The notes beneath the pieces were generated by a model. That model worked only from the letters and a program-made list of their open reading frames with translations, was not told the origin of the DNA and searched no databases. The translations under genes and the position numbers were made by a program. Of a DNA stretch of 64,000 bases, positions 28,761 to 38,876 are shown piece after piece (positions within the stretch are counted from its first letter, which is position 1; each line of letters opens with the position of its first letter). Source of the DNA: Candidatus Crickella caballi (GTDB lineage: Bacteria > Bacillota > Clostridia > Peptostreptococcales > Anaerovoracaceae); contig JAGHUV010000018.1 of assembly GCA_018064665.1 (NCBI GenBank), positions 1 to 64,000 on the forward strand, written 5' to 3'.

Positions 28761-29018
28761 AAAATCGCGTTCGACACGAGCAAATTGCTCCAGATACCCC
28801 TTTGCTCATGTATTCCCATGCGAAAATGACATGTTGAGGAGCTCGCAACACCGCTTTTTCGGTAAGCTTTACATACGTAAACTACGTAAAGCGCCTGCTT
28901 GCTCGTGCTTTTTATAGTTAACAAGTATTCTTACGATTAACCAATAGGGCACTTTTCTGCATTTTTGACACCCGCAAATGCACTAATTTATGGGTTTGCT
29001 CGTGTCAAGTGCCATTTT
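28761..29018. repeat. TIR-bounded non-coding element, family 2 copy A (258 bp)
   Basis: AAAATCGCGTTCGACACGAGCAAA ... TTTGCTCGTGTCAAGTGCCATTTT; related to 59506-59758. Confidence 0.8.
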
Positions 29019-29142
29019 GTGCAGAAAAAGGGGATAAGGCACAGCACCTAGACACACTGAAATAGTATACCACTAAGTTGACTGATTTTGCCATATATGA
29101 TAGCCTCATAAATGCAATATAACGTAAGATTTTGAGGTGATT

Positions 29143-30312
29143 ATGAAGCTTGAACTTATTGCTACTGCGACCTTCGGTCTGGAGGCCGTTGTTAAGAGAG
29201 AAATCGAAAAACTCGGTTACAGGATACTTAAGACGGAGGATGGGAGGGTAACGTATCTCGGAGACGAGAGAGCCGTTGTCAGATCCAATCTGTGGCTCAG
29301 AACTGCAGACCGAATTTATGTCAAAATGGGCGAATTTGAAGCGTACAGTTTCGAAGAACTGTTCCAGCAGACCAAGGCAATCGAGTGGGAATCCATCATT
29401 CCTATGGACGGAAAGTTCCCTGTTGTCGGTACGAGTGTAAAGTCGGAGCTTCACAGTGTCCCTTCGTGCCAGAGCATAATAAAAAAGGCTGTTGTAACCA
29501 GACTCGGCGAATTCTATATGTCTGACAAGATGCAGGGCAAGGATTTCACGGGAAGCCTTCAGGAGGATGGCGCCGAATACAGAATCAGGTTTGCGGCGCT
29601 TAAGAATAAGTTCGTGCTGATGCTGGATGCCAGCGGCATAGGCCTTCACAAGAGAGGATACAGGGTGAAGGACGTGGAGGCTCCGATGAAGGAGACTCTG
29701 GCAGCAGCACTGGTGCAGCTTTCGTTCTACAGAGCAGACAGACCGCTTGTGGACTTGACCTGCGGCTCAGGAACGATTCTCATAGAAGCGGCGATGATTG
29801 AGCGCAATATTGCACCGGGCCTTAACAGAGGCTTTGCATCCGAAGGCTGGGACATTATTCCTGAGGAGATGTGGAAAGAGGAACGCAAAGCAGCCTATGC
29901 GGCGGCAGACTTCAGTCGTGAGCTGAACATCAAGGGCTTTGATATCAACCGTAAGGCAATTGAGGCTGCAACAGCCAATGCCGACGAAGCGGGACTTCTC
30001 GACGATATGGAGCTACTTCGCATGGATATGAAGAAGTTCGAACCGGACTGCAGATACGGTGTGGTTATATCCAATCTCCCATACGGAAAGCGTGTCGGAA
30101 CAGATCCTGAGATAGAGGCGATTTACAAGAGGATAGGATACCTGATGAGGGCACATCCTACATGGTCCTTCTTCCTCATAACGTCCGACAAGGAGCTCGA
30201 GAAACAGCTCAATATTAGTGCAGACAGAAGAAGAAAACTGTATAATGGAAACATAGAAACAACTTATTATCAGTTCCACGGTACAAGGCCGCCTAAAAAG
30301 GAGACAGTATGA
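29143..30312 (+). CDS. THUMP-domain class I SAM-dependent RNA methyltransferase (RlmL/YpsC-like)
   Basis: LIATATFGLEAVVKREI, LVDLTCGSGTILIEAAM, SNLPYGKR. Confidence 0.9.
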   Translation: MKLELIATATFGLEAVVKREIEKLGYRILKTEDGRVTYLGDERAVVRSNLWLRTADRIYVKMGEFEAYSFEELFQQTKAIEWESIIPMDGKFPVVGTSVKSELHSVPSCQSIIKKAVVTRLGEFYMSDKMQGKDFTGSLQEDGAEYRIRFAALKNKFVLMLDASGIGLHKRGYRVKDVEAPMKETLAAALVQLSFYRADRPLVDLTCGSGTILIEAAMIERNIAPGLNRGFASEGWDIIPEEMWKEERKAAYAAADFSRELNIKGFDINRKAIEAATANADEAGLLDDMELLRMDMKKFEPDCRYGVVISNLPYGKRVGTDPEIEAIYKRIGYLMRAHPTWSFFLITSDKELEKQLNISADRRRKLYNGNIETTYYQFHGTRPPKKETV

Positions 30313-31241
30313 ATAAGAAAGAATTCAGCTACCGTTCAGCGGATGGCGTAACAGAGATTTTTGCAACAAAGTGGGAACCGGACGGTGAACCTAAGGCAAT
30401 TCTTCAGATCGTTCACGGAATGGTTGAATATATTGACAGATATGATGATTTTGCCACATTCCTCACAACAAAGGGCTATATTGTAGTCGGTGAGGATCAT
30501 CTGGGCCATGGAAGATCGGTTCGCAGTGACGAATACCACGGTTATTTTGGCGAGAAGGGTAACGAATGGGTAATTGCGGATATTCATGAACTCAGAAATA
30601 TCATGCAGAAGGAGTATCCGGGTGTTCCTTATCTGATGCTCGGACACAGCATGGGCTCATTCCTGACTCGTCAGTATATTACAGAGCAGGACGCTTCATA
30701 CGCAGAAGGACTTAAGGGAGTTATTATAATGGGTACCGCATGGCAGCCTGCAATTGCTCTTTCGGCCGGTAAATTCCTCGCCAAGCTCTTTGGAACAGGC
30801 AAGGTCAACAAGTCGTCGAAGCTTCTCGAGGGAATTGCTTTTGGCACATATCTCAAGAAGATTGAGAATCCTAAGACTGTAAGCGACTGGCTGACCAAGG
30901 ATGAGGCCATTGTTAACAAGTATGTTAATGACCCGTGGTGCACATTCCACTTCTCACCTAATGCGTTCTATCACATGTTCGCAGGAATGCAGAAGGCGCA
31001 CGACATTGCAAGAATCAGCAAGCTTCCTGAAGGCCTGCCTATTCTGTTCTGTTCAGGAGCAGAGGATCCTGTCGGCGCATGGGGCGAGGGCGTACGCAAA
31101 GCGTTCATGGTATACTCCGAGAATTCTCCGGCTGAAGTAGATATCAAGCTGTATGACGATGATCGCCACGAGATACTGAACGAAACCGACAGAAAACAGG
31201 TTTACGATGATATGGCTGAATTCCTTGACGGATGCCTATAG
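30309..31241 (+). CDS. alpha/beta hydrolase, monoacylglycerol lipase/Hydrolase_4-like
   Basis: LMLGHSMGSFLTRQY; HDRHE-like C-terminal catalytic His region DDDRHEILNE. Confidence 0.88.
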   Translation: MNKKEFSYRSADGVTEIFATKWEPDGEPKAILQIVHGMVEYIDRYDDFATFLTTKGYIVVGEDHLGHGRSVRSDEYHGYFGEKGNEWVIADIHELRNIMQKEYPGVPYLMLGHSMGSFLTRQYITEQDASYAEGLKGVIIMGTAWQPAIALSAGKFLAKLFGTGKVNKSSKLLEGIAFGTYLKKIENPKTVSDWLTKDEAIVNKYVNDPWCTFHFSPNAFYHMFAGMQKAHDIARISKLPEGLPILFCSGAEDPVGAWGEGVRKAFMVYSENSPAEVDIKLYDDDRHEILNETDRKQVYDDMAEFLDGCL

Positions 31242-31973
31242 AAGAATAGTATCGATTATATTGCACAGGAAAACCAGGTAGATAAAGCTTGCGACGAAGG
31301 CGGAAGGGAGCATGGCATTTGAATCCTTTATCGAGCCGCGCTTTGTTGCTATTCTGACAGCTGCCTCGATCGCAAATACGATTGTTGTAAGGACAAATAT
31401 TATTACGATTCCGGAGCGTCCTACCACAAGACCCATGCAGGTGTAGAACTTCATATCTGCACCACCGATAGAGCCGGCCTTGAAGAGGAGCATTCCCAGT
31501 CCGTAAATTGACAGCGATATTGCAAGTCCTATGCCGGCACCTGCAAGCGGCTCCCACCAGCTATCGTAGTATCCGATAAGACCCAGTGAAGATACAGCGA
31601 GAAGTATCTGAAGCTGATCCGGAACGATTTTGTATAGCCAATCTGCAATTGCCATTTCAAGTGCAATAAACAGAACGACAAGGACCGCGATTTCATAGCG
31701 AACGCTTGAGCTTATTGAGAGATAGATTCCACAAATTCCAAACATTCCCACGAAGAGATACTTCCAGGGAGTGCTTGGAATTCTTTGTTTGCAGCTGTTG
31801 TCTGCCGCAACGAGCTCGGGTGGCAATCTGCGAACAGGATTTTCACTGTCTGCGGAATCATCCCAATCCTCGAACCATTTCTCCGGCATGTGATTAAACA
31901 TAACAACAGAAGCGTTCCCGAACAGAACGGCAGCCGCTATTGCTATGAGGATTTTTATAATCATGATAAGCAT
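31236..31973 (-). CDS. A24-family prepilin peptidase-like protein
   Basis: EMAIADWLYKIVPDQLQ and GSIGGADMKFYTCMG catalytic Asp motifs. Confidence 0.8.
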   Translation of the reverse strand: MLIMIIKILIAIAAAVLFGNASVVMFNHMPEKWFEDWDDSADSENPVRRLPPELVAADNSCKQRIPSTPWKYLFVGMFGICGIYLSISSSVRYEIAVLVVLFIALEMAIADWLYKIVPDQLQILLAVSSLGLIGYYDSWWEPLAGAGIGLAISLSIYGLGMLLFKAGSIGGADMKFYTCMGLVVGRSGIVIIFVLTTIVFAIEAAVRIATKRGSIKDSNAMLPSAFVASFIYLVFLCNIIDTILL

Positions 31974-32161
31974 TTATATATCCCTTCTGTGCCCGATGCT
32001 TAATCCGAAGCTCTTCTTTGTGTAATACAGTGTATTGCTTAGCTAATGGCGTGTCAATAAAAGACCTACTTTAGATAAGCGAAATTCTATGAAAAGGCGA
32101 TGCGATATGCTAAAATAATAAAGTTAATAAATCAGTAGAACCTGAGGCGAAGAGGCATGCT

Positions 32162-32932
32162 ATGGCAAATGTTCTGATCAAAATTGAATATGACGGTTCG
32201 CACTTCTCCGGCTGGCAGAAGCAGCCTAAGGACAGGACCGTTCAAGGCGAGATCGAGCATGTGCTTAAGTATATCGCTTTGGAGGATGTGCCGATTCATG
32301 GAACAAGCCGCACAGATGCGGGAGTCCATGCACTGGGCCAGTGCGCTTCCTTTGAGTGGAACTGTAACATGCCGGTAGAGAAGCTTCCGGAGGTGATGAA
32401 TCGTAGATTCGGAGCAGGCGGGGCAGGACGATCGGGTGCGCCGGGAGACATTCGTATTCTATCTGCAGAGGTAATGCCGGAGGATTTCCATGCAAGATAT
32501 TCATGCAAAGGGAAGACGTACAGATATATTATCGACAGGACCGGCGATATTTTCAGAAGATACTATGCATTCATGTTTCCGGATGCGGGCTCGCTGAACA
32601 TTGATGAAATGCGCAAAGCAGCAGAGCATATTGTCGGAACTCACGATTTCAAGTGCTTTGAGACCTCAGGAGGAACTCCTCGAGAGACGACTGTCAGAAC
32701 CGTAAGTGAACTGACTGTTAACGAAACGGATAACGAGATAATTATCGAGATAACGGGCGATGGCTTCCTGTATAATATGGTAAGGATAATAGTCGGAACA
32801 CTCTGCGAGGTGGGCCTTGGCAAGAAGTCAGCGGACGAATTGCCGGGAATCATCGAGAGCAAAAGCCGTGCTTCGGCAGGCTTTACGGCACCGCCGCAGG
32901 GACTGTATCTGAAGGAGATATATTTTGTATAA
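32162..32932 (+). CDS. truA: tRNA pseudouridine synthase A
   Basis: IEYDGSHFSGWQKQP...RTVQGEIE, GTSRTDAGVHALGQ. Confidence 0.95.
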   Translation: MANVLIKIEYDGSHFSGWQKQPKDRTVQGEIEHVLKYIALEDVPIHGTSRTDAGVHALGQCASFEWNCNMPVEKLPEVMNRRFGAGGAGRSGAPGDIRILSAEVMPEDFHARYSCKGKTYRYIIDRTGDIFRRYYAFMFPDAGSLNIDEMRKAAEHIVGTHDFKCFETSGGTPRETTVRTVSELTVNETDNEIIIEITGDGFLYNMVRIIVGTLCEVGLGKKSADELPGIIESKSRASAGFTAPPQGLYLKEIYFV

Positions 32933-33701
32933 AGTCAGAATTGATAAATTTGAAGGACCTTTTGATCTGCTGGTGTACCTCTTGGAAAATGCCAAGATGG
33001 ACATCTACGATATTAAGGTTGCCGAAATAACGGAGCAGTACATTGACTACCTGAGGGAGATGGAAGAACTCGATGTTGAAGTTGCAAGTGAGTTCATAGT
33101 GCTTGCAGCTGTGCTGATCAGACTGAAGTCTCACATGCTGCTTCCTAGAATGACGGATGCGGGAGAAATTGTCTTTGAGGAGGACCCTCGTGATGAGCTC
33201 GCCGGCAGACTGCTTGAGTATGTCAAGACCAAGAGAATCGCAGAAATGCTCCAGAAGCGTGAGGAATATAATCTTGCAATTCATGAGAAGCCTGCAGAGG
33301 ATATGTCCAGATATCTCGAGGATCCTGAAGAAATTCTGTACGCATCCGATGAGCAGCTGGTCAACGCATTTATTCTATTCCTGACCAAGAAGAAAAAGGT
33401 TGAAGAGGTTACAAGACGTTACCAGAGAGTTCGCAGAGCCAAGGAATCGATTGAGCAGAGAATAGCTTATATGTCGGATGTTCTGGAACGAAAATTCAGG
33501 GAGAAGAACGTCGTCTCATTCAACGAGCTTCTGCCGGAGAACTACGACAGATATGATAAGACCTTATCCTTCATGTCTCTTCTGTCTATGATCAAGGGAC
33601 AGCAATGTGACGCAGAACAGAAAGAGAACTTTGGCGAGATAACGGTTATAAAGAAAGACGCTACAGAGATAAACACCGAGGAGGCAGAAGATGTACAGTA
33701 A
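32925..33701 (+). CDS. scpA: segregation and condensation protein A (TTG start)
   Basis: VRIDKFEGPFDLLVYLLENAKMDIYDI. Confidence 0.95.
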   Translation: MYKVRIDKFEGPFDLLVYLLENAKMDIYDIKVAEITEQYIDYLREMEELDVEVASEFIVLAAVLIRLKSHMLLPRMTDAGEIVFEEDPRDELAGRLLEYVKTKRIAEMLQKREEYNLAIHEKPAEDMSRYLEDPEEILYASDEQLVNAFILFLTKKKKVEEVTRRYQRVRRAKESIEQRIAYMSDVLERKFREKNVVSFNELLPENYDRYDKTLSFMSLLSMIKGQQCDAEQKENFGEITVIKKDATEINTEEAEDVQ

Positions 33702-34287
33702 GAAAGTGATGAAATCCGCACTTGAGACAATGATGTTCATGTGGGGCGAGCCTCTTGCGGTTAAGGATGCGGCTCAGATCCTCGAAGCAGAGAAGGACGA
33801 GGTAAGAGCTTTGTTTGACGAGCTGAAGAACGAGTACGAGCAGGAGGGACGCGGCATCAGAATTCGCAAGGTAGATGATGCATACGGATACGTTACTCAC
33901 GTCGAAAATGAAGTTTTTATCGAGAAGCTTTGCACACCTGTAAGGGTTAAGAGACTTTCGCAGGCGGCACTTGAGGTTCTTGCGATTGTCGCATACAGAC
34001 AGCCTGTAACAAGATCCGAAATAGATTCGATCAGAGGTATCAAGAGCGAAAGAGTAATAGACGGACTCATCGAGAAGGGCCTGATTGAGATTACCGGACG
34101 TTCAGAGGGCGTAGGCAGACCGCTCATCTATGAGACAACAGCAGAGTTCCTGAAGAAGTTCGGCTTTGAGTCCCTTAAGGATCTGCCGGAGGTTGCTGAG
34201 TTTGAAGAGATGAGAAGAACTCCTGAGCAGGCAGAGCTGCATGATCAGATTGCAATCGATTTCAATAAAACAGAGGATGAGGAATAA
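33691..34287 (+). CDS. scpB: segregation and condensation protein B
   Basis: ALEVLAIVAYRQPVTRSEIDSIRGIKSE. Confidence 0.95.
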   Translation: MYSKKVMKSALETMMFMWGEPLAVKDAAQILEAEKDEVRALFDELKNEYEQEGRGIRIRKVDDAYGYVTHVENEVFIEKLCTPVRVKRLSQAALEVLAIVAYRQPVTRSEIDSIRGIKSERVIDGLIEKGLIEITGRSEGVGRPLIYETTAEFLKKFGFESLKDLPEVAEFEEMRRTPEQAELHDQIAIDFNKTEDEE

Positions 34288-34290
34288 CAG

Positions 34291-34992
34291 ATGAGAATTA
34301 ATAAATATATTGCGGCGGCCGGAGTAACCAGCAGACGCAAAGCGGACGAAATGATCACTGAGGGCAAGGTCAAGGTCAACGGTGTGGTTCTCACCAATCT
34401 TGGATATCATGTTGAAGAGGGCGATGTTGTAGAGGTAAACGGCATTCGAATTGAGCCTGAAGAGAAGATGGTTTACTATCTCCTGAACAAGCCGACCGGA
34501 TATGTTACTTCAACCTACGATAAAGAAGGCAGACCTACAGTGGTGGAGCTGGTTCCGGATAACATCAGAGTTTTCCCTGTCGGAAGACTTGATTACAACA
34601 CTTCAGGACTTCTGATTCTTACCAATGACGGAGAACTCAGCAACAAGCTGATGCACCCGTCTCATGAGTTCGACAAGAAATATCTGGCGAGAGTAAGCGG
34701 CATCGTTTCGAGAGCCGAAGCAGCCAAGCTGGCGGCCGGAGTGGACATTGGCGGTTTTGTAACTTCTCCTGCAGAGGTTGAGCTTATCCGACACGACAAG
34801 AACAGCACAATCGCAATGATAACAATTCACGAGGGCAAGAACAGGCAGGTAAGAAGAATGTTCAAGGCTATTGGCCATCCTGTAACAGAGCTTACAAGAG
34901 TCGGTCTTGGCAAGCTCGAGATAGGCAAGCTTGCGGTCGGACAGTGCAGAAAGCTCGGACCTGCGGAAGTAGAATATCTGAAGAGGGTGTAG
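34291..34992 (+). CDS. rluB: 23S rRNA pseudouridine synthase, RluB-like
   Basis: S4 domain; VFPVGRLDYNTSGLLILTNDGEL; EGKNRQVRRMF. Confidence 0.9.
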   Translation: MRINKYIAAAGVTSRRKADEMITEGKVKVNGVVLTNLGYHVEEGDVVEVNGIRIEPEEKMVYYLLNKPTGYVTSTYDKEGRPTVVELVPDNIRVFPVGRLDYNTSGLLILTNDGELSNKLMHPSHEFDKKYLARVSGIVSRAEAAKLAAGVDIGGFVTSPAEVELIRHDKNSTIAMITIHEGKNRQVRRMFKAIGHPVTELTRVGLGKLEIGKLAVGQCRKLGPAEVEYLKRV

Positions 34993-35010
34993 ATTAGAGT
35001 AAGATAATAG

Positions 35011-35065
35011 AAAAGAGTGCAATGTGATTTTCCTGTTAATAGGGTGAAATCCTATGCACTCTTTT
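35011..35065. terminator. bidirectional terminator between convergent genes
   Basis: aaaagagtgca...tgcactctttt. Confidence 0.8.
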
Positions 35066-35091
35066 ATATTGCGTTATGTATCGCGGAACCT

Positions 35092-35733
35092 CTACAGATC
35101 GGATACGATGTCCTTGCCGCGACATTCATTTATATAGGTCTCGATTATGCTTACTGCACCTTCGATACCTGTACGGCTTGTGTTGATCAGAAGATCATAG
35201 GCATCTCTGTCACCCCACTTGTTGTCAGAGTAAAACTCATAGAATCTGCGGCGATTCTTGTCCACTGTCTTGAGAACCTGAGGAATGTTGTTTTCGTTGA
35301 GCTTTCCGTTTCTGATTTTGGACTTGTATACGTCCATATTTGCCTTGATTCTCTTGATACGATCCTCAACAGGTGCGAAGAGGAAGATGTTTACATGAGG
35401 CTCATCTGCGGCAACTACATCCGCTGCACGGCCTACAATAACACAGCTTCCTTCGGCAATAATATCTTCAAGAACCTGAAACTGCTCGCTGCGAATCGCT
35501 TCTATAGGATCGGAGGAGAAGGAGTCAAAGCCTGCAAACAGTGAGCCGAATGCATGAGGAATAGTCTCTTCGTGCTCTTTGATATACTGTGCATCGTAGC
35601 CTGTCTTGCTGGCAGCTTCATCGATGAGCTTCTGATCGTAGAACTTGATGCCAAGTCTTTCAGCCAGCTTCTTGCCGACATCGTGTCCGCCACTGCCGAA
35701 CTCTCTTCCGATTGTTACAATAATCTTATCCAT
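35092..35733 (-). CDS. cytidylate kinase-like family protein
   Basis: IIVTIGREFGSGGHDVGKKLAERLGIKFYD. Confidence 0.88.
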   Translation of the reverse strand: MDKIIVTIGREFGSGGHDVGKKLAERLGIKFYDQKLIDEAASKTGYDAQYIKEHEETIPHAFGSLFAGFDSFSSDPIEAIRSEQFQVLEDIIAEGSCVIVGRAADVVAADEPHVNIFLFAPVEDRIKRIKANMDVYKSKIRNGKLNENNIPQVLKTVDKNRRRFYEFYSDNKWGDRDAYDLLINTSRTGIEGAVSIIETYINECRGKDIVSDL

Positions 35734-35744
35734 AATACGTCTCC

Positions 35745-36959
35745 TTATCTGACGGACTCAGCAAACTGCTTCATATCCCTGGCATTGCTGAAAACCGCTC
35801 TTGCATTATCGTCACGACCGCCACCGCGACCATTGAAGGCAGCAGCCTTCTCTTTAACCAAAGCTCCGCATTTCACTTCTCCCGAAGAAAAGAGGAGTGC
35901 AGTGCAGGTAGCAGGGTGCGTGAGTATAAGCAGTTTTCCGCTTGTCTCACCAATGACTGAGAAGCCAAGCTTGAGAAGCTCGTCTATACTTATGAGGTCA
36001 AGAGAGTAAACCAGACTGCCCTCTGCCTTGTTAAGTTCTTCTATTATAACAGATTTCTCGTTATCCTTAATATATGATGACATTTTCGCAAGCTGCTGCT
36101 TCAGTGCAGAAGTGTTAGCCTGCTCGACTTCAGCCTTGTGCAGCAGGTCATCTGTATTGCATGAGTTGCGTTTGGCCAGCTCGTACAGAAGCTTCATGTC
36201 TGAATTCAGCTTCTCCTTGGCCATGATGCCGCAGTCGAAATAAATACGGTTCATGCCCTTGTTAGGCTCATGCTTGTATATTGCGAGCAAGCCTATCTGT
36301 GCACTTGAGTCAGGATGAGTTCCGCAGCACGCTATGCAATCGTACGGATCAGGCAGTTCTCCTACAGTAACTACGGAAACCTCGCCATCGTGAGGCACCT
36401 GTTTTCTTACAGGCATTGCAAGTGAGGCTTCATAGCTGTCAAAGTATGTGATTGTGACAGGAAGGTCAGCCCAGATGGCCTCGTTCACTGTTCGCTCGGC
36501 CAAGTCGAGCTCCTCTTCGGTGAGCATTCTTCCGTCAAGGTCGATGTCTATGGTGATATATTCTTCGCCCATGTGGAAGCCTTTGTTGACTCCTCCGAAA
36601 AGCGTATGCATAGTGCCGCTGAGCATGTGCTCTCCGCAATGTCTTTGCATGTTCTTAAAGCGGTGGTCCCAGTCTATTGTAAGTTCAACCTCGTCGCCGA
36701 CCTTAAAGCTGCCTGCAGGCGCATCTGTGAGATGCCATACATCAGCCTCGAGACTCTCATCATAAGCTTCGGTTATGTTATATATGTGCTCACCGACAGA
36801 AACTGTTCCCCGATCCGAAGGCTGCCCGCCACCCTCCGGAAAGAAGACTGAAGCATCGCAGCTGAAGCAGGCCATATCGTTCTTCTCATCAATTGAAGTG
36901 ATGTGTGCAACGTTGGACTTAAGATAAGGATCGTTCTTATACAATCTTAAATTTGACAT
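35745..36959 (-). CDS. alanyl-tRNA editing protein (AlaX-like with DHHA1-type C-terminus)
   Basis: FFPEGGGQPSDRG, HCGEHMLSGTMH, C-terminal GRGGGRDDNARAVF. Confidence 0.9.
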   Translation of the reverse strand: MSNLRLYKNDPYLKSNVAHITSIDEKNDMACFSCDASVFFPEGGGQPSDRGTVSVGEHIYNITEAYDESLEADVWHLTDAPAGSFKVGDEVELTIDWDHRFKNMQRHCGEHMLSGTMHTLFGGVNKGFHMGEEYITIDIDLDGRMLTEEELDLAERTVNEAIWADLPVTITYFDSYEASLAMPVRKQVPHDGEVSVVTVGELPDPYDCIACCGTHPDSSAQIGLLAIYKHEPNKGMNRIYFDCGIMAKEKLNSDMKLLYELAKRNSCNTDDLLHKAEVEQANTSALKQQLAKMSSYIKDNEKSVIIEELNKAEGSLVYSLDLISIDELLKLGFSVIGETSGKLLILTHPATCTALLFSSGEVKCGALVKEKAAAFNGRGGGRDDNARAVFSNARDMKQFAESVR

Positions 36960-37027
36960 AATAAATAGCTCCTTTTTTATGTTTCACATGTTTCACAAAA
37001 TCGAACAAAAAACTCAGAAACACAAAT

Positions 37028-37222
37028 TTCAAAAACTGTGGATAAAATGTGTTGACAATCAGAAAAAAACTCTGCAATCCTTGAAATTACTGGGTTTTGT
37101 GATGCAAAGTTATCCACATGCATAAGTGGATAAAAATGTATACGATTTCAAAAACGCGTGTGGATAATTCTCTAAACCTTGAAAATACTAACGTTTCAAG
37201 TTTGTTGAAAATTCTGATGCAA
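37028..37222. promoter_or_regulatory. DnaA-box cluster in duplicated AT-rich intergenic region
   Basis: TTATCCACA exact at 37110-37118(+), 37037-37045(-), 37159-37167(-); one-mismatch site 37125-37133(-). Confidence 0.6.
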
Positions 37223-37274
37223 AAAATCGAACAAAATCCCCAAAATGATTTTTATGTTTTTATTTTAGACAAAC

Positions 37275-38564
37275 TTAATCGCCGTATTCCGGTCTCTCGA
37301 TAAGCTCTCTGAAGATGACGCCATAGGAGTTGCAGAGGTTGTGGAATATAGGTGTATCCAGCTGATATCTTCCATCAAGCCTCAGGAAAGGCGAATAGAT
37401 GGAAAGTATGCTGGCATCGTCCATTCTCTCTATATTGCTCAGCTTATTACTCATCAGGACGAATTCTCCATCTATGGAAAGAAGCGCGTATCCGTATACA
37501 TCGTCGCTGAGTCTGTAATCAGCGCTGTTGACATGTGAGTTATCGCTGTTATAGATGGTGTACAGCCAGCCGTTAGGTACGTGCTGGGGATCGACACCCG
37601 AGAGGAACGAGAACTTCTCACTGTCAAAGCTATTCAGCATTCTGTCCCTGCAATCGAAGACTGTTATATACTCGCTTTGTGCAAGCTGCATTGCTGCCTC
37701 CGGTGTCGTCATCCTGTCTATTGAACCTACCGCGATTGCTGTTACCTTACAGTCTCTCTTCTTGTAGTCACCATTAAGATAAACAACAACACCTGAATGA
37801 TAGTAATTCATTGCACCCAGTGTTGTCATTCTGCACCTGTACGGATGACCCGACAGACCTGCATCTTCTTCGTCAGAGCCGGGCTTGATCTGGTTTCTCA
37901 TAAGGGTCTGAAGACCTATGCCTGTCAGCTCGCATTCTCTCAGCTCGTCCTCGCTAAGGTCTGACAGATACATTGCTGCAGGATAATCCAGATCAACAAG
38001 CCTCATTAAGAAGTAGTTGATCGTCTCGGTTACTGTCAGCTGATGTGGGGATACGGCCGAGATCGCCTGCATTGCAGTACATTCATCGGAAGTAAAGCCT
38101 TCGTGCGCCAAAGCATCCTTCATAAGCCCGAGTCTGACCGTGGCGCTGTGTCTGAACTGCACGTTTTCCTCGTTGTCGTATTCGCGCTCAATTCCGTCAG
38201 CTGCAAGAGGCAAAGCGTCCTCTATGAGCCTGAGCATTACCGCAGGTGAAATACGTACGATTTTGCCGCCCATTACACTTGTAAAGGCGCGCCAGTGATA
38301 TTTCATTGCCTCGCGGTTTTCCTGATATGTAGTCGAATTTGGCGTACAATCAAACTCGAAATAATCATCGATTCCGTATTCCGAATAGTCGAGATGAAGG
38401 ACCTGGTAGAAAAGGGCGCGTGGATTCTCCTTGGATCTCCAGGTAATTCGCATAGCAACAACTCCCATGAGTCTTGTGTCTGTTGCTTCGCAAGACTCAA
38501 AGAAATGCTCTTCGAAATGGTTGTAGAATTCTGATAATTTGCCCTCTACTGCATGAAGCTGCAT
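37275..38564 (-). CDS. conserved hypothetical protein (~429 aa)
   Basis: long ORF; ATG at 38564 (MQLHAVEGKLSEFYNHFEEHF) with ggagg SD; track start is upstream. Confidence 0.75.
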   Translation of the reverse strand: MQLHAVEGKLSEFYNHFEEHFFESCEATDTRLMGVVAMRITWRSKENPRALFYQVLHLDYSEYGIDDYFEFDCTPNSTTYQENREAMKYHWRAFTSVMGGKIVRISPAVMLRLIEDALPLAADGIEREYDNEENVQFRHSATVRLGLMKDALAHEGFTSDECTAMQAISAVSPHQLTVTETINYFLMRLVDLDYPAAMYLSDLSEDELRECELTGIGLQTLMRNQIKPGSDEEDAGLSGHPYRCRMTTLGAMNYYHSGVVVYLNGDYKKRDCKVTAIAVGSIDRMTTPEAAMQLAQSEYITVFDCRDRMLNSFDSEKFSFLSGVDPQHVPNGWLYTIYNSDNSHVNSADYRLSDDVYGYALLSIDGEFVLMSNKLSNIERMDDASILSIYSPFLRLDGRYQLDTPIFHNLCNSYGVIFRELIERPEYGD

Positions 38565-38663
38565 ATCTGTCCTCCGTATAGTTAAATCAACGCTTAAATA
38601 AGCGCATACTATTACAAGTATACCGACTTGACATACTATTCTCAAGGTTTATAATAGTACCAT

Positions 38664-38772
38664 CCTTATTAAGAGCGAGGGAGGGACTGGGCCCTACGAT
38701 CTCGCGGCAACCTCACATTATGTTAAGGTGCCAATTCCCACGAAGCTGTGCCATGGCTTCGGCAGATGAGGA
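38664..38772 (+). promoter_or_regulatory. SAM-I (S-box) riboswitch
   Basis: CTTATTAAGAGCGAGGGAGGGACTGGGCCCTACGATCTCGCGGCAACC...AAGGTGCCAATTCC...GCAGATGAGG. Confidence 0.95.
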
Positions 38773-38780
38773 CAAGGACA

Positions 38781-38813
38781 CTCTCTGCTTATAGTGGCAG
38801 GGAGATTTTTTTA
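38781..38813 (+). terminator. terminator of SAM riboswitch
   Basis: ctctctgc-ttatagtg-gcagggagattttttt. Confidence 0.85.
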
Positions 38814-38876
38814 TGGCGATATAAGCGACGGTCTACCCGGTTTCCGTCGCAGGAAATAGGAGACAAGGAAAACAAA

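Noticed and set aside
35017-35544. 175-aa plus-strand ORF
   Set aside because: Antisense to the cytidylate kinase-like gene and starts within the bidirectional terminator.
36960-37274. Definite chromosomal oriC
   Set aside because: DnaA boxes are real, but there is no adjacent dnaA/dnaN/rpmH and no obvious gene-strand switch. Kept only as a DnaA-box cluster.
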